From Cephalopachus bancanus (lineage: Eukaryota > Chordata > Mammalia > Primates > Tarsiidae): a stretch of DNA of 64,000 bases. This document shows positions 35,048 to 45,048 of this stretch, in pieces (position 1 is the stretch's first letter; each line of letters opens with the position of its first letter). Both the position numbers and the translations under genes were made by a program. Location of the stretch: the NCBI GenBank assembly GCA_027257055.1, contig JAPVLO010000073.1:5694501-5758500 (forward strand), read 5' to 3'. A model generated the notes under the pieces. The model did no database searches, had not been told where the DNA came from, and saw nothing but the letters and a program-made list of their open reading frames with translations.

Positions 35048-36933
35048 GGGTCCGGGGCAAGATGGCGATGGGGCAGCTTTGTCTGTGAAACTCTTCACTG
35101 AGGAGAGCGCAAAGAGACTCTGATTCTCTCACCGGAGCTTGCGGATTCCATCGTCTGCAGCCTACTCTTCAAATGGAGCTTGATGGTGAACTTTGCTGAG
35201 GCATCGCCAAGGTCTGGGCAGCTACTGTGGTGACTGCGGCTGCCACCCCGGCTGGCAGACATTCCACACCACACCACCACTGCCCAGGGCGAGCCATGGC
35301 CTCCTCCAAGGCAGCAGAGCTGCACAGCCCTGGTTGAGGCGCTGGAGCCATCAGCGCGGCCCCCTCCAAGGCACTGGCACCACCGCCCCCCCAAGGCAGC
35401 GGAGGCACTGCTGCCCCCACTCCGAGGCAGCCGAGTTGCCGCCGCCTCCTCCCCCTCCTCCGAGGCGGCCAAGCAGCCACCTCCTCCAAGGCAGCCACCA
35501 CACAGAGGCGGCCATTGCATATCGCACCGCCTGTGCCAATGGCCCAGCCGCTACCGCCACCACCTTTGCTGCTGCTGCTGCTGCTGCCACCAAAGCAGGC
35601 ATTCCACATCGCACCATCAGAGCCTGAGGGGCGGGTGAGCAGCTGAGATCAAGACCATCTGGAGCGAGGGATAACACCACCTGCTGGCGATTCAAGCCCA
35701 CCACCAGCAAGTGCTGGTCCAAGGCCTGGGGACCCTCAGTCCCACACAGGGCAGAATACTGCGGCCCCCTGCTGCTGCTGCTGTTCCACCATGTGCGTGG
35801 GAGTCTTGGGTCTCAGCTAGCTCCCTGGCTACATCATCTCTTGTCACCAAGCCGCTGGTCACTCAGGGAGGCTCTGGACAAGTGCCCCTCAGAGACACCA
35901 GTCCCATTCCTGGTTGAAGTACCCTGTGGGGGGCCCAGGGCCACTTGTGCCACTCACCACCTGCCATTGGAGCTTTGGAGCTCTGGAGTTCCGGGCCCAC
36001 CCTGGCTGAGGCACTCAGTCCATGACCCCAAGCTTGGGGACCCAGACAAGTGGAGAGAAAGGGATCTACGAAAGAGAATCTGCCTCCGCCTTTCTCCAGG
36101 CAGAGATTTCCATTGCTCTGCCCACCTATCAACAAACTCCACCTTGGTTCCTAAGGTAACATTGCTAAACAGGAGACAAAGCCCCATCCCTAAGCTGAGT
36201 CAGATAAAAACAACCCCCAGGCATCCAAACCCAAGCTGTGAGTAAACCTAGCTGCCTGTAATGGAAATACAAAGGGGAGAGGCCGGAGATCAGAGCTGAA
36301 GTGATTTTAGTCTGATCTCTTATTGTGACTTATGATTTTATCATTTTGACTGTTTATTTTTGATCACGTTCATTGTTTGCCTTCTGACTTACACTGTTTC
36401 ATGTTTATATTGGTCTGTCTCTGTGTAGCTATCAGTATTCTTTAGGGAATCTTTCTTACGTGTCTTCTTCCACTTCTCTCCGGTCTTGTGTCTCTTTCTC
36501 ACCTGATAGTTGGTATGTATGTCTGTTTTCCCTCTTGCTCTTCTCTCTCTCTAACTTCCTATTGACTCCCCCTTCCTCCATTATTTTCCTCTTTTATACC
36601 CCCATTTTAATCTAGGAACCAAGACTACATACTGCTGAATGAACAGATTGTAAGGAAGAGGGAAATAGGTTCCAGTGTGCTCATGCACCTGTTTGTGGAT
36701 GCTAGAATCAGCATATACACTCTAAACCACAGCTTCCCTCTCAATTAAACCTCAAAACCACGAAAAGTATAGATTACAGCCTACACTCCAATCTCAAAAG
36801 TGAACAAAACCAGAAGACCCTCATAAGGAAGAACAGGATATAGCAGAAGAGAAATAAAAGCAACCCCACCTTCCCCCAAAGACAGAATTAAAGAAGGGGA
36901 GGGAAAGGGGGAGAGAGATAAAAATCTACAAAA
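35048..36933 (+). promoter_or_regulatory. L1-C 5' UTR, CpG-rich promoter region
   Basis: The first 600 bp are strongly GC- and CpG-rich, unlike anything else in the window. About 35290-35530 holds a degenerate minisatellite built on 'ctccaaggcagc' and 'ctccgaggcagc' units. CTG/CTG-like triplets occur at 35567-35587 and 35771-35782. Long open frames here on both strands (up to 150 aa) are low-complexity by-products of this composition. In L1 biology this region is the internal pol II promoter. Confidence 0.7.
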
Positions 36934-37866
36934 ATGAAGAAAAACTAACAGAAGACCCCTGGGAGAGCAGACACTGAGAAAACTGACTTCGGAATGCAAA
37001 CAATGAAGAACCCCCAGAATGAAGGGTCTCAAACTACAAACGTTGATATCAAGACAATAGTGGAGAGACTAAAAAGAATTGGGGAGACACAAGAAGAAAC
37101 TAGGAAGGAGCTGATATCTAAGATAACAGTAATAAAGAATACTGTGAATGAAATAAATAACAAACTGATAAGCATAGAAAGCAGAATTACCCAAGCAGAA
37201 GAAAGAATCTCAGAGCTTGAGGACCAAAATATAGAACTAATCCAAACTCTTAAAAACACAGAAAACAAGCACAAAAAGACTAAAACCTTCAAGGGATGAG
37301 CACTTACTTCAAGAGATCAAACCTAAGAGTAATTGGCATACCTGAGGCAGAAAGAGAGACAGAGACCACACTAGAACAAACTTTCCATAAGATCATTCAA
37401 GAAAATTTCCCTTATCTAATCAGTGATGCAGAAATTCAAACATAAGAGATTCAGAGAACCCCTGCAAGACAACAAATGAGAAGACCAACTCCTAGACACA
37501 TTATAATTCGCCTAAACAAAGTAGGAGTAAAAGAAAAAATACTAAAGGCAGCAAGAGAAAAAGGCCAGATCACCTACCATGGAAGACCAATCAGAATAGC
37601 AGAAGATTTATCTACAGAAACCCTACAGGCTAGGAGAGCTTGGAGCCCTATGTTCAAAGTCCTAAAAGATAAACAATTTCAACCAAGAATAACTTACCTG
37701 GCCAAGCTAAGCATCATCAGCAATGAAGAATTAAAATCTTTCCCAGATATCCAAGCCCTAAGAACTTATGCTGCCACCAAACCACCTCTACATGAAACAC
37801 TTAAGAAAGTACTAAACACAGAAGAAAAGGAAGAAAGGACAACATTCTTCAAAAGAGTACAGGAAA
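36934..37866 (+). pseudogene. L1-C ORF1 remnant
   Basis: The conserved ATG at 36934 (MKKN) meets a stop at its fifth codon. A later frame at 36994-37299 (101 aa) carries the coiled coil (ESRITQAEERISELEDQ). A frameshift after it, and a CAA-to-TAA stop near 37443, separate the RNA-recognition domain. The frame reopens at Met 37476 and covers the C-terminal domain (STETLQARRAWSPMFKVLKD). The normal stop near 37866 has been lost by a one-base change in length compared with L1-A and L1-B, so this end runs on into ORF2 (see separate entry). Confidence 0.85.
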
Positions 37867-38489
37867 AGAATAAAATATACATGAACCAACGCCAAAACCA
37901 AAAGAAAGACAAAAAAGAACCAAGTGGAAGAACAAAACTCTATAAGAACTCTATGATAGGGATGAAATCTCACATTTCAATAATTAGCTTGAATGTGAAT
38001 GGACTAAACGCACCAATGAAAAGACATAGAATGACAAAATGGATAAAATATCACCAGGCAACAGTATACTGCCTTCAAGAGACTCATCTCACTAGAAAGG
38101 ACATACACAGACTCAAAGTAAGAGGATGGGAAACAAACTTTCAGGCAAATGGAACACAAAAGAAAGGAGATGTCGCGATCCTAATCTCAGACAAAATACC
38201 ATTTAAGCTATCAAAAATTAAAAAAGATACAGAAGGCCACTACATAATGATAAAAGTTTCACTCCATCAACAAGAAATATCTTTCCTAAACATATATGCA
38301 CCGAACACAGGTGTGCCAACTTTCATAAAGCAACTTCTAGGAAAACTAAAGAAAGATATTGACTCTAACACCATCATAACTGAAGACTTTAATACCCCAC
38401 TCACAACCCTAGACAGATCATCAGGACAAAAAAATCAGCAAGGAGATTTAGAATCTCAATGTGACTCTGGACCAAATGGACTTAATTGA
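37476..38489 (+). pseudogene. L1-C chimeric frame: ORF1 C-terminal domain joined to ORF2 endonuclease
   Basis: A continuous 337-codon frame. Residues 1-132 are the ORF1 RNA-binding C-terminus. Residues 133-162 are translated inter-ORF spacer, lysine- and glutamine-rich. Residues from M163 (nucleotide 37962, the likely original ORF2 start) are the apurinic-type endonuclease. Catalytic landmarks are present: Asn in SLNVNGLN (171-178), Glu202 in LQETHL, and Asp304/Asn306 in EDFNTPL. The usual Gly before that Asp is Glu here; L1-B has GDFN. The frame ends after a 7-A run at 38428-38434, before the distal endonuclease SDH region. L1-A and L1-B have a stop between the two ORFs. I see this as a decay product; whether it is translated is unknown. 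Confidence 0.85.
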
Positions 38490-39744
38490 TACCTACAGAA
38501 CACTCCATCCAAAGACCACAGAATACACATTCTACTCATCACCGCATGGAATGTATTCCATGATCGGCCACATAATTGGCCATAAATCAAGCATAAGTAA
38601 ATTTAAAGGACCGAAATTCTACCATGCACCTTCTTGGACCACAAGGGAATAAAATAAACATTGACACCAACAAAGTCCCCCCAAAACCCACAAAGACATG
38701 GACACTAAACAGCATGATGCTAAACAACTCCTGGGTCAATGATGAAATCAAAACAGGGATCAAAATATACCTGGAAACAAATGAAAGTGAAGAAACATCT
38801 TACCAAAATCTCTGGGATGCCTTAAAAGCTGTAGTAAGAGGGGAATTTATATCCCTATAAATACACATAAAGAAAATGGAAAGAACAAAAACTAGCAGCC
38901 TAACAAGCCACCTAAGGAACTTGGAAAAGCAAGATCACAAAGACCCTAATTTCAGCAGAAGAATCCAGATCACCAAAATAAAAGCCCAAATCCAGGACAT
39001 AGAAGACAAAAAGATAATACAAAAAAATCAATGAAACAAAAAGCTGGTTCTTTGAAAGGATAAACAAGATCGATGGTCCCCTAGCTAGACTGACCAAGAA
39101 AAAAAATGAGAAAAAACCCATATAAGCACAATCAGAAACACAAAAGAGGAAGTCACATCTGACTCTGAAGAAATACAAAAGATCATTAGAGACTACTATG
39201 TATATTTGTATGGAAACAAACTTGAAAACCTTAAGGAAATGGAGGACTTTCTGACATCACACAACCTACCTAGGTTGGAACCAGAAGAAATTGAGACCCT
39301 AAATAGACCAATAACAATTAAGGAAATCGACTATGTAATAAGAAAACTACCTACAAAAAAAAAGCCCTGGTCCAGATGGCTTTCCAGCAGAATTCTACAA
39401 GACATTTAAGAAGGAGCTGATACCAATCCTACAGAAGGTATTCCAGGCGATTGAAAAAGATGGAACTCTCCCCAAATCATTTTATGGAGCCAACATCACA
39501 TTGATACCCAAGCCAGGTAAAGATCCAACAAAGAAAGAGAATTACAGGCCAATATCTTTGATGAACATAGATGCTAAAATTCTCAGCAAGATCCTAGTGA
39601 ACTGGATTCAACAACACATCTCAAAAATCATCCATCATGATTCATTCATCATCAGGTTTCATTCCTGTGATGCAAGGCTGATTCAACATTCATAAAACCA
39701 TAAATGTAATTAAATATATCAACAGATGTCAAAACAAAAACCAC

Positions 39745-41337
39745 ATGATTATATCATTAGATGCAGAAAAAGCTTTTGATAAAATCCAGCACCCCTTCTT
39801 GATAAAAAGCCTTGAACATCTAGGCATATGGGGAACATACCTCAAAATAGTAAAAGCCATCTACGAGAAACCCACAGCCAGCATACTCCTAAACAGACAA
39901 AAATTGAAACCATTTCCCCTGAAAACTGGAACAAGACAAGGATGCCCACTCTCACCCCTCCTGTTCAACATAGTACTGGAAGTCCTGGCTCTAGCAATCA
40001 GAGAAGAGAAGGCAATCAGGGGTATCCAAAGAGGAAAAGAGGAAGTCAAATTATCTGTCTTTGCAGATGATATGATCGTGTACTTTGAAAACCCAAGAGA
40101 ATCTGTCAAAAACCTCCTTACACTGATAAAGGCCTTTGGCAAAGTCTCAGGATACAAAATAAATGTGCAAAAGACAATGGCATTTCTTTACACCAATAAT
40201 AAACAAACAGAAACCCAAATAAAAAACACAATTCCATTCACAATAGCCACAAAAAAAAAAAAGAAATACCTTGGCATCTTCCTAACCAGAGATGTGAAAG
40301 ACCTTTACAATGAAAACTATAAAACACTGCTCAAAGAAATCAAAGATGACACAAACAAGTGGAAAAATATCCTATGCTCATGGATTGGAAGAAACAACAT
40401 TGTGAAGATGTCCATCTTACCTAAGGCAATCTACAAATTCAATGCAATACCCATCAAATTACCAGCAATGCTCTTCTCAGACCTAGAAAAAGCAACACAG
40501 GAATTCATATGGAAACTCAAACGTTCAAGAATAGCCAGAACGATTCTCAGCAAAAAAAAAAAAAACAAAGCAAGTGGTATCACATTACCAGACTTCAAAC
40601 TTTGCTATAAAGCTACAATCATCAAAACAGCTTGGTATTGGTATAGGAATAGGCATATAGATCAATGGAATAGAATTGAGATTCCAGAAGCAAAACCTCA
40701 ATTTCTCAACCAACTCATCTTCAACAAAGCCTCCACCACCCACCACAGGGGAGAGGAGAACCTATTCAGTAAATGGTGCTTGGAAAACTGGCTGACCACA
40801 TGCAGAAGATTGAAACAGGACCCCTATCTATCCCCATGCATAAAGGTTAACTCCAAATGGATCAGAGACCTAAATGTAAAACCTCAAACCATAAGAACCT
40901 TAGAAAGTGAAGGACATACCCTCATGGAAATCGGAACTGGCCTCCAATTCCTAAACAAAACCCAAAACCCGCAGGTCATAAGAGAGAGGATAGACAAGTG
41001 GGACCTTATTAAACCGCCAAGCTTCTGCAAAGCCAAAGAAACCATCAAGAGAGCAGGGAGACAGCCTACAGACTGGGAAAAAGTATTTGCCAACACCAGG
41101 TCAGACAAAGGCTTAACATCTTTGATCTACAAGGAACTCAAACGTGCTGAAAAGAAAAAAAACAAACAACCCCATTATAAAATGGGCAAAAGATATGAAC
41201 AGACACTTCACAAAGGAAGACATCCGAGCAGCCAACAGACATATGAAGAAATGTTCAACCTCACTAATCATCAGGGAGATGCAAATCAAAACCACACTGA
41301 GATACCACCTAACTCCATTCAGAATGGCAATTATTAG
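39745..41337 (+). pseudogene. L1-C reverse-transcriptase frame, 530 codons
   Basis: The longest open frame in the window. It begins at an internal Met just upstream of the first catalytic Asp (Asp6 in [11 protein letters not shown]). It contains [13 protein letters not shown] at about residues 62-74 and the catalytic FADD at residues 106-109, so all three metal-binding Asp are present. The thumb and C-terminal region follow ([20 protein letters not shown]). A-run growth relative to L1-A adds in-frame lysines near 40250-40263 and 40553-40565. After about residue 470 the frame departs from L1 text because of the 8-A run at 41155. It is a fragment of ORF2, not a separate gene. Confidence 0.9.
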
Positions 41338-41737
41338 CAACTCAAAAAATAACAGTTGCTGGAGAGGGTGTGGAGAAAAGGGAACACTTCTACACTGTTG
41401 GTGGGAGTGTAAACTAGTGCAACCTCTGTGGAAAGGAGTGTGGCGATTCCTAAAAGCTCTAAATATCAACCTCCCATATGACCCTGCAATCCCCCTACTG
41501 GGAATATATCCTGAAGAACTCAAATCACTCTATAAAAAAGATACCTGCACACGTATGTTTATCGCAGCATTGTTCACAATAGCAAGAACCTGGAAGCAAC
41601 CATGCTGCCCATCAAAAGAGGACTGGATTAAAAAAATGTGGTACACATACGTAATGGAATACTGCGCAGCCATAAAAAAGAACAAAATTATGAATTTCGC
41701 AGCAACCTGGATGGACCTAGAGTCTATAATACTGTGA
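41144..41737 (+). pseudogene. L1-C ORF2 C-terminal Cys-rich frame
   Basis: 197 codons covering the ORF2 C-terminus in a frame +1 relative to the preceding one. It includes the Cys/His region [18 protein letters not shown], the conserved block [20 protein letters not shown], and the terminal [10 protein letters not shown] with a stop at 41735-41737. In L1s this domain is needed for efficient retrotransposition. Confidence 0.88.
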
Positions 41738-42017
41738 CCTCTCACAAAAACAAAGGTCCGAGTATCACATGTTCTCACTCATATAATGGACCTTGAACAT
41801 CCAACCTAATACTATAAGAAAATGACTGACAGTAGTGGGAAACTATGGGTGGGGGAGGGAGATGGGATTAATGGTAGCAAACATCTGTCTGGGGCTGGGG
41901 AAGCACCTCTTATCAATAGGGTGCCCGAATGAAACGTATTTGTATACCTAACCCCTAACTGTACCCCATAACATCATAATAAAAAATATTGATTATAAAA
42001 AAAAAAGTGATTTACAG

Positions 42018-42884
42018 ACACGGAATCAAACTGGCAATCATCAATTTGAAAAACAGTGTTTTTAAAGATTCCAGATCAAAGAAGTATAGATTTGGTGACT
42101 GGAAATTTAGATAACTGAAAATAAATAAAGGATTGGAATTTTTCCCAGAAGGAAAAGTATTCTACACGTGGTCTTCTACATAAAGGCATAGAAAACAGGT
42201 ATTAAAATTACAAGTTCCTTTGACTATATTAAAGTAAATGCAATGATAAACTACTCCAGGTACTTTTAGGAGCACCAAATATATGTTAACTCAACTGATT
42301 TCCAGTGTTGATGGAGCTCTGTCAGAGAGCATTATGGTCCTGACTTACTCATGTAATTACAGTTTGCCAGAGTCAGTCATACCTCCCTATTTCCAGTTTC
42401 CTCTTGATCTTATCACTAATCTAACTAATGGGAAATGAAGGAGCAGGTACTGTTAGCACAGCAGATCTATACGAACTTATTCATGGGTTTGGGAGCTATA
42501 GATAGCCATTCAGCTGAAACTTAAAACAAACTAAGTCGAAGCAAAGGTGTAGTCTGCCTCGTGCTGCCTTTCACAGCCCCATTCAAAATGATTTGCAACA
42601 TTTTCCTTGATGACAATGACCTCTAAAATTTAGACCTAAATTTGACCATTCTAATTTCTCTAGGTGGGACAATAAGCCATAATTGTATGAAGTAAGCATA
42701 GTGAATACTGAATGACTAAATGAGTGAATGAGTAAAAAATGATTTTGCAGTCTTTCCGATACTGTGAATAACATCCATTCTCTATAATCAGTAATTGTGA
42801 ACCAGCATCTAAGTGAGATTAGCAGCCATTTGCAAAAGTAACCCTCTCACATAGAGATTTTAATTTATTAAATAAATTTTAATT
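42018..42884. other. Sequence between L1-C and the hAT element
   Basis: The first 110 bp probably continue the L2 split by L1-C. The rest is unassigned; the frame 42583-42774 (-) has no recognised motif. Confidence 0.4.
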
Positions 42885-43484
42885 GTCTACTACAGGGTCA
42901 GCACACTTTATCCATAAATAATCAGATAGTAGCCGGGCTCAGTGGCTCAGCCTGTAATCCCGCGCCTTTGGGAGGCTGAGGTGAGTGGATTGCCTGAGCC
43001 CGCGGGTTCGAGACCCGCCTGGGCAGCGAGACCTCATCTCTACAATAAATCAAAAAATCAGCCAGGCGTGGTAGCGCATGCCTGTAATTCTGGGTGCTGG
43101 GAAGGCTGAGGTGGAAGGATCGCCAGAGCCCAGCAGGCGAGGCTGTCGTGGACGGGAGCGGCCACTGCACTCCAGTCCGGGCGACAGAGTGAGACTCCAA
43201 CTCAAAAAAAAAAAAAATCAGATAGTAAATATTTAGACTGTGGAGACCATATGGTCTTTGTTGCAACTACTCAACTCTGACATACATATATTCCAATAAA
43301 ACTTTATTTAAAGACACTGAAATTTGAAATTCACATAATTTTCATATGTAATATAATATCCTTTAAAGAAATTTTTGCAACTATTTCAAAATACAGAAAA
43401 AAATCATTTTACCTTGCAGGCTGTGCAAAGCAGTCTCCAGTCAGATTTAGTGTGGACCCTAGTTTGCTGACCTCTGGTTTCCTA
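42885..43484 (-). mobile_element. hAT-type MER DNA transposon with an Alu inserted
   Basis: The element spans 42893-43476. Its ends are CAGGGTCAGCACAC and, inverted, CAGAGGTCAGCAAAC. Probable 8-bp duplications are GTCTACTA (42885-42892) and GTTTCCTA (43477-43484), 6 of 8 identical. Internal text such as 'gtaaatatttagactgtgg', 'ccatatggtctttgttgcaa', 'ctactcaactctgac' and 'ttccaataaaactttattta' is characteristic of a common hAT-group MER repeat. Joining across the Alu gives about 300 bp with no transposase. Confidence 0.75.
42921..43226 (+). mobile_element. Alu element inside the hAT transposon, with target-site duplications
   Basis: Alu body 42932-43215, flanked by perfect ATCAGATAGTA copies at 42921-42931 and 43216-43226. 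It starts 'gccgggctcagtggctcagc', has an unmutated B box GGTTCGAGACCC at 43005-43016, and ends in a short A tail. The host hAT reads through on both sides, so the order of events is clear. Confidence 0.96.
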
Positions 43485-44519
43485 CATGTCAGACATTGGC
43501 AAGATCAGGGTAAGAAGATAGTTTTATAAAGTTCTTGATGATGAGACTAAAATCTTCACCAAATTCATTTTACATGACCAAGGATTCAATTATGAAAGTC
43601 CACTATAAAGTAACCTTGAAATTTTTGCGTTTCAAAAGAACTTGACATTCTTGGTGACTCGTAAGAAGTTGGAGGATAATCATTGTAATGTACTTGAGGA
43701 CCTATTGGGAGAAAGCACCTTTACCTAACAAAAGAAATCCTTTTTGTTTTTTTGAAAGAAACTGTAGAAAGCAACAGCAAGTCTCCAGGCAATTCTACTT
43801 AGGAATGAAACATTCCACAATCCTTTGGCTCTGGTGTCATGTTCACTTGGAAACTTTTTGATTTCCAATTCAGTTTCTCAGGTACTTTGATATTTCGAAG
43901 GTAATGTCCTCTGTAGCAAATATAATTATTCCTACCACTGGAAATGAAGTTTCCCACTATGAATTAATAAACTGGTAAGATTGGATAGTTTCAATAAATT
44001 CCCCTAGAGTTTGATATATAAAAATAACTTTCTTAACATGGAAAACTGAGAACTAGATGTGGCCCCTTGCTGAGCCCACCCAGGTAGCAGCTTCCCTTGA
44101 GGCTCTGCCTACGCAGCAGGCACACAGATCTTCACTGCCAAGTTCTCAGTCAAGCATTATGTTTCTCTCCTGCAAAACTTTCTCTTTAACGCTTTGTGAA
44201 TCTCTCTCTCTATTTTTTTATCTGTGAATCTTTCAGTGTGTTCTCCATAAGAACTCTTTTTAATACAATACCATTACTATACTTAAAATACATTTACATG
44301 AATACCATAATATCAACAAATATGGCATTAATATTCAATATCCACTGTCTCATAAATGTTTTCAATTTAGACTTTTGTTTATACCTTTATTTTAATTATT
44401 CTATGTCTACATGCAATTACTGGGAAGCAAATGATTACCTCCTGTGGTAGAAAATTGATCTTTTTAATATTTAATCTAAAGCTCTTCTTTCAAACGTCAG
44501 CAAGAGTCTGTCTTTAGTA
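43485..44519. other. Unassigned AT-rich sequence
   Basis: No supported gene or repeat. The frame 44196-44450 (+) is AT-rich without a known motif. Confidence 0.4.
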
Positions 44520-44700
44520 AACAGAGCACTGGACAGGGATTTGAAAGATCAGTTAGGTTTTGGATCTTCCTCCTCCACTTAGCATATGAGATGAAGAAGA
44601 CACAGAACCTCTCTGAGACATTTCTTCACCATATGAAATGAGGTGGTTACATATGTAGATGCCTTCCAAAGTCCTTTTTCACAACAAAGTTCTTGGATTC
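44520..44700 (+). repeat. MIR-like SINE fragment
   Basis: Sense-strand blocks: 'aacagagcactggacaggga', 'cctcctccacttagcatatg', 'cacagaacctctctgagaca' and 'atgaaatgaggtggttacat'. Degenerate but in MIR order. Confidence 0.55.
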
Positions 44701-44746
44701 TATAATTCTCTAAAGGTACCTTATCTGTACCCTTTATGACTGTTTA

Positions 44747-45048
44747 GATAGGTAATATCTTCAAGTTTAGAACTTAGTCTGTTGAAGAATGCAAAATTGT
44801 ACTATCCATCTTTAAAACAGAAACAATCACATTCATTTGAGAATTTAGGTAATTCACGTAAACTGCATATCTTTTCTAATGTACTAGATAATTGATCGAT
44901 AGGTAATATCCTCAAGTTTAGAACTTAGTCTGTTGAAAAATGCAAAATTGTACTATCCATCTTTAAAACAGAAACAATCACATTCATTTGAGAATTTAGG
45001 TAATTCACGTAAACTGCATATCTTTTCTAATGTACTAGATAATTGATC
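44747..45048 (+). repeat. 151-bp direct tandem duplication, about 99% identical
   Basis: Copy 1 is 44747-44897 and copy 2 is 44898-45048, both starting GATAGGTAATATC/T and ending 'taattgatc'. By eye they differ at two positions (atcttcaag/atcctcaag and gaagaatgc/gaaaaatgc). The identity of AT-rich neutral-looking DNA implies a recent event. Confidence 0.95.

Larger units (their letters stand above)
37962..41737 (+). pseudogene. L1-C ORF2 (endonuclease, reverse transcriptase, Cys-rich domain), frameshifted
   Basis: About 1,255 codons in the usual L1 ORF2 order, so close to family length. The endonuclease runs from 37962. After a +1 shift in the 7-A run at 38428 it continues at 38461-38652 and 38624-38860. 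A stop follows at about 38858, then further shifts near 39028 and at the 9-A run 39355-39363. The reverse-transcriptase core and thumb are in one 530-codon frame (39745-41337). The C-terminal Cys/His region is in another frame (41144-41737) after an 8-A run at 41155-41162. Several lesions are single added A residues. In an intact element the enzyme nicks target DNA and reverse-transcribes L1 or Alu RNA in the nucleus. Confidence 0.9.
35036..42017 (+). mobile_element. L1-C: full-length LINE-1, least decayed in the window
   Basis: A plus-strand L1 of about 6.96 kb (35048-42005) flanked by perfect 12-bp AGTGATTTACAG copies at 35036-35047 and 42006-42017. It begins 'gggtccggggcaagatggcg'. The long GC-rich 5' UTR is about 1.9 kb. 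ORF1 is broken, and ORF2 is nearly continuous apart from short indels, mostly in A runs. The 3' UTR ends with AATAAA at 41978-41983 and an A-rich tail. Its 5' and 3' ends match L1-A, so both belong to one lineage. It is not capable of coding complete proteins as written. Confidence 0.95.

Noticed and set aside
35095..36245. Overlapping long frames of 123-150 codons on both strands
   Set aside because: They lie in the GC-rich repeated 5' UTR of L1-C, are of low complexity (Ala, Gly, Pro, Ser) and overlap in several frames.
44747..45048. Possible CRISPR-like repeat
   Set aside because: Two directly adjacent 151-bp copies without spacers, in a mammalian genome; it is a tandem duplication.
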